Shown: one piece after another, positions 16,627-24,785 of the stretch
How the letters are laid out: each line of letters starts with the position of its first letter
Numbering within the stretch: position 1 is the stretch's first letter
Origin: DATNFP01 sp035606335
GTDB taxonomy: Bacteria > Bacteroidota > Bacteroidia > Chitinophagales > Chitinophagaceae
Assembly (NCBI GenBank): GCA_035606335.1
Contig: DATNFP010000028.1
Span: 1 to 31,748, forward strand
Direction: 5' to 3'
DNA length: 31,748 nucleotides
The notes under the pieces: model-generated
The model's input: only the letters and a program-made list of their open reading frames with translations
Told to the model about the DNA's origin: nothing
Database searches by the model: none
Position numbers and translations under genes: made by a program

Positions 16627-18993
16627 ATGGCTGTAAAAAATATCACTATTCGATATCTCTTTCTATTGTTATTATCTATAACCCCAACTATATCATTTGC
16701 ACAAAAAAAGGTAACACTTAGTGGTTATGTTCACGATTCTGCAACGGGAGAAACCATGATCGGGGCTACCATTTTTATTAAAGAAGCAAATCAGGGAGCG
16801 CAAACTAATGCTTATGGTTTCTATTCTGTTACGGTCCCCGCAGGCGTATACACAGTTGTTTATTCTTATGTCGGGTATGTGAGTAAAGTGGAAACCATGC
16901 AACTGGTGGAAAGCAAAGCTTTTGATGCTGAATTGAGCAACTACACCATGTTGAAAGAGGTAGAAGTTACCTCTGTAAGAAAAGATGCAAATGTTAAGAA
17001 TACAGAAATGGGCACGGTAACTCTTTCCATCAATAGGATAAAAACGCTGCCTGTTGTATTTGGAGAGGTAGATATACTAAAAGCGATTCAGTTATTGCCG
17101 GGTGTTCAAAATGCAGGAGAAGGTAATACAGGCTTTTATGTTCGGGGGGGAGGCCCTGACCAAAACCTCGTACTGCTGGATGAAGCAGTAGTCTATAATA
17201 CAGGCCATCTGTTCGGCTTTTTTTCAGTCTTTAATTCTGATGCTATAAAAGACGTTACACTTATCAAAGGTGGTATGCCGGCTAATTATGGAGGCAGGTT
17301 ATCTTCTGTATTAGATGTTTCTATGAAGGACGGGAATATGAAAGAATATCATGCCGAAGGAGGGATAGGCCTTATTTCTTCACGACTGACTGTCGAAGGG
17401 CCAATAGACAAAAACAAAGGCTCTTTCATGCTTTCAGGCAGACGTACCTATATAGATGTTATTGCAAAACCTTTTGCAAATGGTAAACTGAACGGCTCAG
17501 GGTATTTTTTTTATGATGCAAACCTAAAGGCTAATTATAAATTCAACGATAAAGACAGAGTGTTTCTCAGCGGCTATTTCGGACAGGACAAATTTAAATT
17601 TGCCAGCCAATCAGGCGATTTCCACGCAAACGTACCCTGGGGGAATACCACTGCTACCCTACGCTGGAACCATCAGTTCAATAATAAGCTGTTTGTAAAC
17701 ACTTCTTTGATATACAACGATTATAAATTTGCTTCAAACTTCGATCAGAATAATTTTGCTATCCAGATAGCTTCCGGCATAAAGGACTATAATGCAAAAA
17801 GTGATTTTGACTATTATACCAGTTTTAATCATCATTTTAAGGCTGGCGTAGCTTACACCTATCATACATTTGTTCCTAACCAGGTTTCGGGCAAAGCCGA
17901 TACCACTATCCTAAGACCTGACGAGGCACTCATAAAATATGCGCACGAAGCTGGTGCATATATATTAGATGATTTTTCACTCACCAAGCGTTTGCGTGTA
18001 AATGCAGGGATTCGCTACTCATTGTTTGCACAGGTTGGCCCATATACAAAATATAATTACGATCCAACAGAAACTGTGAAATTAGACAGTAACCATTACG
18101 GTACAGGTGAAATAGTAAAAATGTATGGAGGTTTTGAGCCAAGGCTTAACCTAAGGTATGAATTGGATAGTAACTCTTCTGTAAAAGGCAGCATAGCAAA
18201 AACCAACCAATACATTCATCTCGTGACTATGAATGGCACTACATTACCAACGGATGTCTGGGTACCAAGCACTTACCTTGTTAAGCCGGAAATTGCTTGG
18301 CAATATTCGTTGGGCTACTTCCGTAATTTCCTCAATAATGAGCTGGAGACCTCGGTGGAGGTATACTATAAGACTCTTCAAAACCAAATAGAGTATAAGG
18401 ATGGCTATGTGCCAAGTGTCACTCAAGACCCTGAGCTTTCCTATGTATTTGGTAAAGGAACTGCTTACGGTGCAGAATTTTTTGTCAATAAAACAGAAGG
18501 CAGATTCACTGGATGGCTCGGCTACACCTTATCATGGACCAACCGTCAATTTGCATTGTTGAATAATGGCCTTACATTTCCGGCCAAATACGATCAGCGT
18601 CATGATATATCATTGGTGGGTTCGTATGAGCTTAACAAGCAATGGACCTTATCATCCGTTTTTGTGTACGGTTCCGGCACAGCAATCACATTACCAACAG
18701 CTTATTACATAATAGGAGGTCTGGTAACACCGGAATACAGCAATATAAATGCCTACAGACTGCCCGCATATCATAGGCTCGATATATCAGCTATCTATAC
18801 ACCTCATCATAAACGGCAAAGACGTTGGCAGGGAAGCTGGGCATTTTCTATATACAATGTCTATGACAGGCACAACCCCTATTTCCTATTTGTAAATACA
18901 CAAGGCTCTCTAAATAATGGAGTTGCAGTAAAAGTAGAGGAAGTATACCTCTTCCCTATACTGCCAAGTATTACCTATAATTTTAAATTTTAG
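16627..18993 (+). CDS. TonB-dependent outer membrane receptor with N-terminal carboxypeptidase-regulatory-like domain
   Basis: 788 residues. Signal peptide about 1-25 (TISFAQ), then a CarboxypepD_reg-like beta-sandwich (about 28-110; LSGYVHDSATGETMIGATI, GFYSVTVPAGVY), a plug domain (about 130-235; ILKAIQLLPGVQ, FYVRGGGPDQNLVLLDEAVV, LIKGGMPANYGGRLSSVLDV) and a 22-strand barrel to the C-terminal SITYNFKF. It is shorter than SusC-type proteins and has no SusD partner, so a small substrate such as a metal chelate is more likely than a glycan. The 26-base spacing from the DUF3347 lipoprotein suggests joint function, perhaps copper or another metal. ATG at 16627 is used; another ATG at 16622 is out of frame. 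Confidence 0.93.
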   Translation: MAVKNITIRYLFLLLLSITPTISFAQKKVTLSGYVHDSATGETMIGATIFIKEANQGAQTNAYGFYSVTVPAGVYTVVYSYVGYVSKVETMQLVESKAFDAELSNYTMLKEVEVTSVRKDANVKNTEMGTVTLSINRIKTLPVVFGEVDILKAIQLLPGVQNAGEGNTGFYVRGGGPDQNLVLLDEAVVYNTGHLFGFFSVFNSDAIKDVTLIKGGMPANYGGRLSSVLDVSMKDGNMKEYHAEGGIGLISSRLTVEGPIDKNKGSFMLSGRRTYIDVIAKPFANGKLNGSGYFFYDANLKANYKFNDKDRVFLSGYFGQDKFKFASQSGDFHANVPWGNTTATLRWNHQFNNKLFVNTSLIYNDYKFASNFDQNNFAIQIASGIKDYNAKSDFDYYTSFNHHFKAGVAYTYHTFVPNQVSGKADTTILRPDEALIKYAHEAGAYILDDFSLTKRLRVNAGIRYSLFAQVGPYTKYNYDPTETVKLDSNHYGTGEIVKMYGGFEPRLNLRYELDSNSSVKGSIAKTNQYIHLVTMNGTTLPTDVWVPSTYLVKPEIAWQYSLGYFRNFLNNELETSVEVYYKTLQNQIEYKDGYVPSVTQDPELSYVFGKGTAYGAEFFVNKTEGRFTGWLGYTLSWTNRQFALLNNGLTFPAKYDQRHDISLVGSYELNKQWTLSSVFVYGSGTAITLPTAYYIIGGLVTPEYSNINAYRLPAYHRLDISAIYTPHHKRQRRWQGSWAFSIYNVYDRHNPYFLFVNTQGSLNNGVAVKVEEVYLFPILPSITYNFKF

Positions 18994-19062
18994 TCTTTCG
19001 GTTAATAAATTCGCCTGTTCAGCAGCATCAATTCCTAACGATTGGTTAATGGCGTATAAAAC

Positions 19063-19094
19063 TTTTATATAAAGCTTTGGCAGTATCATATTTG
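19063..19094 (+). promoter_or_regulatory. Candidate promoter of an intergenic transcript
   Basis: CATATTTG (19087-19094, one mismatch to TAnnTTTG) followed by CA, with TTTTA at 19063-19067 at the right -33 distance. It lies between the TonB receptor stop and the next gene, which is on the other strand, so it cannot drive either known gene. Confidence 0.35.
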
Positions 19095-19097
19095 CAC

Positions 19098-19204
19098 CCG
19101 ATACCTATAGCGTACTATATTGTTTATTGACGTAGGTAATTACACAGTTCTCTCTTATCCTCTATATGTAACGTAAGAGCCCTTTCCAGGGCTCTTCAAT
19201 TTTT
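19098..19204 (+). ncRNA. Candidate small RNA of about 105 nt
   Basis: A promoter-like element at 19063-19094 and an intrinsic terminator at 19175-19204 bracket about 105 bases with no credible reading frame. Within it ACCTA (19103-19107) can pair with TAGGT (about 19133-19137), helped by CGT/ACG next to it. I recognise no known RNA family. The alternative is that this is just the long 3' untranslated region of the TonB receptor mRNA, which ends at the same terminator. Confidence 0.3.
19175..19204 (+). terminator. Intrinsic terminator after the TonB receptor / candidate small RNA
   Basis: AAGAGCCCT (19175-19183) pairs perfectly with AGGGCTCTT (19188-19196) over a four-base loop; TTTTT follows at 19200-19204 after CAA. 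The T-run is on the plus strand only. Confidence 0.75.
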
Positions 19205-19228
19205 ATATTAATTCTGCTTGATTAATTC

Positions 19229-19993
19229 CTAAGGTTCCAGTTCAAGAAAAACAGGACAGTGATCGGAGTGTTTGATATCTGGATATATGGCTGCATTTCT
19301 TAGTGAGTTTCGCAATGGCTCAGATACAGTAATATAATCTATACGCCAGCCCTTGTTATTAGCACGTGCATTTCTGAACTGACTCCACCAACTATATTGA
19401 TGTGGCTGTTGATTAAATACACGGAACGAATCAACGAATCCATTCTCAATAAATTTATCTAACCAGGCACGCTCTTCTGGCAAAAATCCTGATACAGTTT
19501 TATTTCTTACAGGATCATGAATATCTATTGGCTTATGACAAATATTATAATCACCACAGATAATCAAATTTGGCCTCGTCTTACTAAGTTCATAAACATA
19601 TGTATAGAACTCATCCAGCCATTGATACTTATATGTTTGTCTCACCTCACCCATTGTACCGCTCGGGAAATAAGCATTGATTAATGTTACATCTCCAAAG
19701 TCAGCTCTTATAACTCTTCCCTCGGCATCGCTCTGCATAATGCCATTGCCATAATATACAGCATCAGGTTTTATTTTAGTGAATATAGCTACTCCACTAT
19801 AACCCTTTTTCTCAGCGGAAAACCAATAAGTATGAAAGCCCAAAGCTTCTATTTCATCAAATGCCACATTCTCTTTCATTGCTTTGATCTCCTGCATACA
19901 AATTATATCCGCAGGGTCACTTTTTAGCCAATCTACAAACCCTTTGTTGATCGCGCTTCTTATTCCATTAACATTATAAGTGATAATACGCAT
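19229..19993 (-). CDS. xth: Exodeoxyribonuclease III (AP endonuclease family)
   Basis: 254 residues, full length. Cuts DNA at abasic sites and degrades 3' ends in base-excision repair. Catalytic residues in place: NVNG (Asn8), MQEIK (Glu35), GDYNI (Asp148, Asn150), GWRIDY (Asp219) and SDHCPV (Asp244, His245). Closer to the Xth/ExoA branch with YGNG and YFPSG than to endonuclease/exonuclease/phosphatase enzymes of other function. It is the last gene of a four-gene minus run, 13 bases after the haem-binding protein. Confidence 0.95.
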   Translation of the reverse strand: MRIITYNVNGIRSAINKGFVDWLKSDPADIICMQEIKAMKENVAFDEIEALGFHTYWFSAEKKGYSGVAIFTKIKPDAVYYGNGIMQSDAEGRVIRADFGDVTLINAYFPSGTMGEVRQTYKYQWLDEFYTYVYELSKTRPNLIICGDYNICHKPIDIHDPVRNKTVSGFLPEERAWLDKFIENGFVDSFRVFNQQPHQYSWWSQFRNARANNKGWRIDYITVSEPLRNSLRNAAIYPDIKHSDHCPVFLELEP

Positions 19994-20006
19994 AAAATAG
20001 TTTTTA

Positions 20007-20471
20007 TTATAACTTATTTTGCACTGATATTTGTTGACTAAGGCTATCAGCCCAGTTAATTAATGTCTTCTTTTCCGCATCGCTTAGTATAGCATCTTTA
20101 TGTATCCATAAATAGCTGTCAAGAGGCATACTACCATCAGTTACTTCCTTTCCTACATGCTTCAGTTTCTTCACTTGCTTAGCTACTGTATAGTTGCCAA
20201 ATTCAGAAAAATTCAAATGATGTTTACCTCCGTTAATATGATTTCTTAACCACCATGCAACGGGTTGCATATTATTATACCATGGGTATCTGGTATTGTC
20301 GCTATGGCAATCATCACATGCTTTTTCCAAGATTGTGTTAACGCTATCCGGCACTTTGTAAAGCACCGAAATATCCTTGGAATTTACACTATGTGAAACA
20401 TTCTTTGCCGGACGTATAAATTGCATCACGACCAAAACAAGTAACAATACCAGTAAAATTTTCTTTACCAT
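20007..20471 (-). CDS. Haem-binding domain protein, membrane-anchored (CxxCH)
   Basis: 154 residues. An N-terminal hydrophobic segment (about 4-18) with no clear cleavage site anchors the protein, leaving a periplasmic domain. A single c-type haem motif CDDCH (Cys52, Cys55, His56) is followed by RYPWYNNMQPVAWWLRNHI and by MPLDSY, which fit the Bacteroidota haem-binding domain (Haem_bd) family as I remember it; Met or His there may be the distal ligand. Probably a small electron-transfer or sensor cytochrome; no partner oxidase nearby. It is 30 bases downstream of the S9 peptidase and 13 upstream of exonuclease III, so cotranscription is likely. Confidence 0.85.
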   Translation of the reverse strand: MVKKILLVLLLVLVVMQFIRPAKNVSHSVNSKDISVLYKVPDSVNTILEKACDDCHSDNTRYPWYNNMQPVAWWLRNHINGGKHHLNFSEFGNYTVAKQVKKLKHVGKEVTDGSMPLDSYLWIHKDAILSDAEKKTLINWADSLSQQISVQNKL

Positions 20472-20501
20472 AGCTTTTTGCCTGAAAGTAAATTAGTATT
20501 A

Positions 20502-22532
20502 TTACTTCAATGTTTCTTCAAGCCATTTAAAAAACTCTCTTTGCCATGCTATAGCATTTTGGGCATGCAAGACCCAATGGTTTTCATTAGGCAGATACAG
20601 CAACTTACTTTTTATTCCTCTTAACTGCGCCGCCTGAAAGGCTTCCAGGCCTTGCTCCACGGGCACTCTATAATCTATACCTCCCTGCACTATCATTATT
20701 GGAGTGTTCCATTTATCCACATAGTTGCTGGGATTAAATTTCTCATAGCTTTTAGGCTGAGGGTTTTCCCAATAGGCTCCTCCTATATCCCAATTAGGGA
20801 ACCACATTTCCTCTGTTGTTCCATACCAGCTTTTAAGGTCAAACAGTCCGTCATGCGCAATAAATGTTTTAAAACGATTATTATGTATGCCGGCAAGCAT
20901 ATACACGCTATAGCCACCATAGCTTGCTCCTACACATCCTAAACGATTCTTATCAACATAACTCTCATTCGACATATCATCAATAGCAGACAAATAGTCC
21001 TGCATCGGTTGACCTCCCCAATCTTTGCTTATCTCTTCATTCCATTTTACGCCCCACCCCGGCATTCCTCTACGGTTCGGTGCAACAACAATATATCCTT
21101 GTGCCGCCATAAGCTGGAAGTTCCAACGGAAACTGTAAAATTGACTCAATGCTGATTGAGGGCCGCCCTGGCAATAAAGTAGCGTTGGATATTTTTTTGT
21201 AGAATCAAAATCGGGAGGATAGATCACCCACACACCCATTTTCTTGCCATCAGTTGTTGTTACATACTTCATCACCGTTTTGCTCAATTTTATTGAACTA
21301 TACACACCATCATTTTCATGTGTGAGCGCTCGCATATCGCCATTACTAGTGTTTACAGCAAATAATTCAGATGCGTGATTCATATCAGTGCGGGATACTA
21401 CCAGTTCATTGCCCGCGTCGCCAACTATGCCGGTAACGTCAAATTTTCCGTCTGTAACCTGGCGGATCTCCAATTTACTTTTCTTAGAGACAAGTTTTGC
21501 AGGGATATTTACTTCAAACAATTGAACTGTCCCCCTCCATGGAGCAGTAAAAAATATTTTATTACCGTTATTGCTCCATTTAAACGACTCAACTGTTCCA
21601 TCCCAATCATCAGTGACATTTATTTTCCATACCGTAGGATTACCAAGGTCCATTACATATAGGTCATTTTTATCAGATTCGTAGCCATCGTGAGCCATAC
21701 CCGTCCATGCAATGCGTTTGCCATCATGGCTAAATTCAGGTTGTGTATCATAACCCATCATTCCTACTGTCCAGTTAACAGTATTTCCCGATTTTAAATC
21801 ATAATAATACAGATCAGTATTAGTGCTTAAGGCGTATTCTTTACCAAATCTTTTCTTGCACACATATATAAGTCCTTTGCTATCCGGAGCCCATACAAGA
21901 TCTTCAGGTCCCCCATCTGGTTTTTGCGGACAATCGTACGGCTCAGTCGGCATTATATCTGTAGCAGTTCCATTCTTTTTTATAGAGGCTATAAAAATGT
22001 GTGAGAATTTGCCATCTTCCCATGTATCCCAATGACGGTAATCAAGATCAGTATAAACTTTTGCTGTAGTTTTAGGAAGGTCAGGATAAATATCAGAACC
22101 CAACATAGGCTTTACAAGCACATCTTTTGAAAAAGCGACATATTTACCATTAGGAGATACCTTTACATTATCTGCATTTTCAAGACCATTGTACACTGCT
22201 TCCCATGTTCCTCCATTATTCGTGCTGCGGTATAACGTTTTATCATCAATCGCATACCATGCCTCTCTGTCTCTTTGAATAATATTTTTGCCTCCGGGCG
22301 TGCTCCATTCATATTTTCTACCATCTGCTATGCCTAATGTATAATGGTGAAGCGTACTCTTTTCTGTTTTTATATCATATTGCCTGGCAGAATAAAATAG
22401 CTGTTTCCCATCGTTCGAAATACCATCCGCACTGACACGTTTCAGACTCCACAATAGTTCTGGGGTCATATGTTCTTGTGCCCAACCACTGATAGTTGCA
22501 AATAATAAAAATGGAATAATTAATCGTTTCAT
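20502..22532 (-). CDS. Secreted S9-family serine peptidase (DPP5/acylaminoacyl-peptidase-like)
   Basis: 676 residues. Signal peptide 1-18 (ISGWAQ), a seven-bladed beta-propeller over about 30-420 with WD/TolB-like units (VKVSPNGKYVAFS, DLVWAPDSKGLIYV, PEFSHDGKRIAWTG), and a C-terminal alpha/beta hydrolase. The catalytic triad is Ser537 in GASYGG, Asp620 in GGIDYRVP and His652 in NENHWV. Length and triad positions are close to Porphyromonas DPP5, so it is likely a periplasmic dipeptidyl or oligopeptidyl peptidase used in peptide feeding. Second gene of the minus-strand run, 23 bases after the Ig-like lipoprotein. Confidence 0.92.
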   Translation of the reverse strand: MKRLIIPFLLFATISGWAQEHMTPELLWSLKRVSADGISNDGKQLFYSARQYDIKTEKSTLHHYTLGIADGRKYEWSTPGGKNIIQRDREAWYAIDDKTLYRSTNNGGTWEAVYNGLENADNVKVSPNGKYVAFSKDVLVKPMLGSDIYPDLPKTTAKVYTDLDYRHWDTWEDGKFSHIFIASIKKNGTATDIMPTEPYDCPQKPDGGPEDLVWAPDSKGLIYVCKKRFGKEYALSTNTDLYYYDLKSGNTVNWTVGMMGYDTQPEFSHDGKRIAWTGMAHDGYESDKNDLYVMDLGNPTVWKINVTDDWDGTVESFKWSNNGNKIFFTAPWRGTVQLFEVNIPAKLVSKKSKLEIRQVTDGKFDVTGIVGDAGNELVVSRTDMNHASELFAVNTSNGDMRALTHENDGVYSSIKLSKTVMKYVTTTDGKKMGVWVIYPPDFDSTKKYPTLLYCQGGPQSALSQFYSFRWNFQLMAAQGYIVVAPNRRGMPGWGVKWNEEISKDWGGQPMQDYLSAIDDMSNESYVDKNRLGCVGASYGGYSVYMLAGIHNNRFKTFIAHDGLFDLKSWYGTTEEMWFPNWDIGGAYWENPQPKSYEKFNPSNYVDKWNTPIMIVQGGIDYRVPVEQGLEAFQAAQLRGIKSKLLYLPNENHWVLHAQNAIAWQREFFKWLEETLK

Positions 22533-22555
22533 AAAAAATTAATTAAATACAGAAA

Positions 22556-24061
22556 TTATCTAAGTTGTGATTTTGTTCCATGAGTTGTCATTCCCGGCTT
22601 TTTACCATTATTTGTCTGCACAAAATCAACGGTATGTTCCCAACCGGCTTTTAATGGTATTGAGTTATTGTATGGTATTACTTCTTCAGGCTGTATCTTA
22701 GCGAACAGATCGCCGGTGTCCCATTTACCATTTTCATTTTTATCTACAATAATACGCATAGTATAATTATCAGGTTGCAAACGCGATAGATACACTATCG
22801 TATCCAGTATTGGTTTTGTATATACCGTATCCTTATCTCCCATTACCATCAGTAAATATTGCTTACCTACATATTTTACGGGAAGGTGTATTTCCAGTTT
22901 GCCATAATCTTCGTCTCTCTTAGTTCTGAATGTATAGCGCCATGGTAAGGCCTCTGTACCCGATGTATCCTTTACAAAACTTTTCAATAATCGTAATGTA
23001 TACACCATATTTTCCTGCCATTGAGTATTTATAAGCAGTTCATTTCGCTGCGTATCCAGGTTGATGTTCGTCAATGCCTCTACGGTAATCCCAATACTAT
23101 CGTATGTAAGTGTGATTCTTGATGAATTAACGCTGCCTATTTTTCTATTAAAAGTTACCCCAATTGGCTTTGTTAGTTCTTGTGTACGTCTTTTGATGTC
23201 CGAAGTATCTACATTGACGATATAGTTAAATGGTTCAGCCTTTGCGTTTTTACTTGTTTTTGTCTCGGGCTTGTTAAGTGCAGGCTTTTCACTTGTCTTT
23301 TTTATTTTGCTTGTATCGTTAATTACTTCAGGAAAGATCTTCAATAATATTGGTGATTGGATGCTATCTCCTGGCTGAACATTCTCACTGCGAAATCCTA
23401 TCCACTCATTATTCCCGTCATATATCAAGTTGCCATTAGCATCTTTCAATCCATATATCCTAAACTTTTTTGCTGGCAATCCTTTAAATACAAAATGGCC
23501 ATTAGCATCGGCTATTGCCACGTACAGAGGTTTCTCACGTACTATCGCACTATCTGGTCTGGAAGCACTATAAAGTACTACATATACCTTTCCTGTATCA
23601 GGCAGCCCTGTAGCAGCATTTAAAATGTCCCCACTTAACTGCAGAGAATCAAAATATTTTCCTGTGCTAAAAGTATAAGTGTAATTCCTGAATACATTTC
23701 CTTCATGAACATCTTGTATAGCTTTCCCAAAAGTGATACGATAAGTAGTATTTTCCTGTTCCAGTGTATCCGCGATCTTCACGATTATTCTTTTATTAAT
23801 AGCAGTAACTATTGGAGCAACTGATAATATAGGTGAGATTTCAACCTCTGTAGATGGGTTACTTACATTTACATATTCATTAAAATGCATCTCTATCCTT
23901 TTTATTGTAGTGTCCAGTAGCGAATCAGGTGGAGATACCGATACCAACTTAGGAGGAGTAACATCTTTTTTACCTCCCGTCGGATGCATCACATTTGCAC
24001 AACCGACGCCTATGAAAATTACCAGCAAAAACAGAAGTAAACGGACCGGAATATTATTCAT
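22556..24061 (-). CDS. Lipoprotein with N-terminal Big_5-type Ig-like domain
   Basis: 501 residues. Lipobox VGVGC (Cys21), then the sequence PTGGKKDVTPPKLVSVSPPDSLL characteristic of Bacteroidota Ig-like lipoproteins, and a Big_5 domain (about 35-130; IEMHFNEYVNVSNP, YRITFGKAIQD, YTYTFSTG). A carboxypeptidase-like beta domain follows (about 140-225; DANGHFVFKGLP, YGLKDANGNLIYDG), a Lys/Thr/Pro linker (about 245-270), a second beta region, and a Ca-loop-like DKNENGKWDTGD near 450. Attached to the inner or outer membrane; the role is unknown, perhaps in envelope structure. First gene of the four-gene minus run ending with xth. A perfect TATTTTTG box ends seven bases before the ATG. Confidence 0.85.
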   Translation of the reverse strand: MNNIPVRLLLFLLVIFIGVGCANVMHPTGGKKDVTPPKLVSVSPPDSLLDTTIKRIEMHFNEYVNVSNPSTEVEISPILSVAPIVTAINKRIIVKIADTLEQENTTYRITFGKAIQDVHEGNVFRNYTYTFSTGKYFDSLQLSGDILNAATGLPDTGKVYVVLYSASRPDSAIVREKPLYVAIADANGHFVFKGLPAKKFRIYGLKDANGNLIYDGNNEWIGFRSENVQPGDSIQSPILLKIFPEVINDTSKIKKTSEKPALNKPETKTSKNAKAEPFNYIVNVDTSDIKRRTQELTKPIGVTFNRKIGSVNSSRITLTYDSIGITVEALTNINLDTQRNELLINTQWQENMVYTLRLLKSFVKDTSGTEALPWRYTFRTKRDEDYGKLEIHLPVKYVGKQYLLMVMGDKDTVYTKPILDTIVYLSRLQPDNYTMRIIVDKNENGKWDTGDLFAKIQPEEVIPYNNSIPLKAGWEHTVDFVQTNNGKKPGMTTHGTKSQLR

Positions 24062-24068
24062 TTGCGGC

Positions 24069-24076
24069 CAAAAATA
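24069..24076 (-). promoter_or_regulatory. Bacteroidota -7 box of the Ig-lipoprotein/S9/haem/xth operon
   Basis: TATTTTTG on the minus strand, seven bases before the ATG at 24061. Predicted leader of about four bases. ATTG at 24096-24093 could be a short-spaced -33 element (16 bases). Confidence 0.45.
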
Positions 24077-24127
24077 ACATTTAAGGCTTAATCAATTCAG
24101 TTTAACTCACAATTTAATAATTCTACG

Positions 24128-24135
24128 TAGTTTTG
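24128..24135 (+). promoter_or_regulatory. Bacteroidota -7 box of the glutathione peroxidase gene
   Basis: TAGTTTTG, perfect match, with a predicted start near 24139 and a normal leader of about 32 bases. TTTA at 24101-24104 is a weak candidate for the upstream element. Confidence 0.5.
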
Positions 24136-24170
24136 TTACGTACAAATCTGGCATTTTAAAATCTTTTATT

Positions 24171-24713
24171 ATGTTATTCAGCATGCTCTTAATATTTAAA
24201 TTCTTCTTTTTTGCACCTCATTCAGATGTCGATATTCCCAAAAGTATATATGATTTCAAAGTAGAATCACTGGATGGAAAAACAATAGATTTTTCTCAGT
24301 TCAAAGGGAAAAAAATACTTATTGTCAATACAGCATCTAAATGTGGATATACCCCGCAATACAAGGCACTGGAAGCTGTATATGAAAAGTACAAGGACAA
24401 ATTGGTGATAGTAGGATTTCCTGAGAACAATTTTCTATTTCAGGAACCGGGTTCCAATCAGGAGATTTCAGCTTTTTGTCAAAAGAATTATGGGGTTACT
24501 TTTCCTATGGCTGCTAAAATATCAGTTAAGGGACGCAACATGGCGCCAATATATAAATGGCTTACAAATAAGGATTACAACGGTGTAGAAAATAGCTCAG
24601 TAAAATGGAATTTTCAAAAATACCTCGTAAATGAACAAGGGCAATTAGTAACACATTTTGATCCGGGGGTAACACCTGATGATCCCAAGATAATTGCAGC
24701 TATTGAGAAATAA
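24171..24713 (+). CDS. Glutathione-peroxidase-family thiol peroxidase, exported
   Basis: 180 residues. The N-terminus (MLFSMLLIFKFFFFAP) is a hydrophobic export or anchor segment, so it should act outside the cytoplasm. The thioredoxin-fold core has the peroxidatic Cys58 (NTASKCGYTPQ), QEPGSNQEI (91-99), FCQKNYGVTFPM (102-113) and WNFQKYLV (146-153). The usual tetrad is Cys, Gln, Trp, Asn; here Cys58, Trp146 and Asn147 are present but the FPxNQF Gln is Asn87 (FPENNF). Bacterial members usually take electrons from thioredoxin rather than glutathione. Cys103 is the only other Cys and would have to be the resolving residue if one is needed. Convergent with the gene at 24786. Confidence 0.92.
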   Translation: MLFSMLLIFKFFFFAPHSDVDIPKSIYDFKVESLDGKTIDFSQFKGKKILIVNTASKCGYTPQYKALEAVYEKYKDKLVIVGFPENNFLFQEPGSNQEISAFCQKNYGVTFPMAAKISVKGRNMAPIYKWLTNKDYNGVENSSVKWNFQKYLVNEQGQLVTHFDPGVTPDDPKIIAAIEK

Positions 24714-24725
24714 ATGCTTAAAAGT

Positions 24726-24753
24726 AAAATGGTCCGGTAATCCGGACCATTTT
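24726..24753. terminator. Intrinsic terminator between the peroxidase and the Gly/Tyr/His-rich gene
   Basis: A perfect 12-bp stem (24726-24737 with 24742-24753) around a TAAT loop. AAAA and TTTT at the stem ends give short U-runs on both strands, suitable for the two convergent genes. Confidence 0.8.
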
Positions 24754-24785
24754 CATTAAAACCATCTAAACCAATAAAACCCTTT

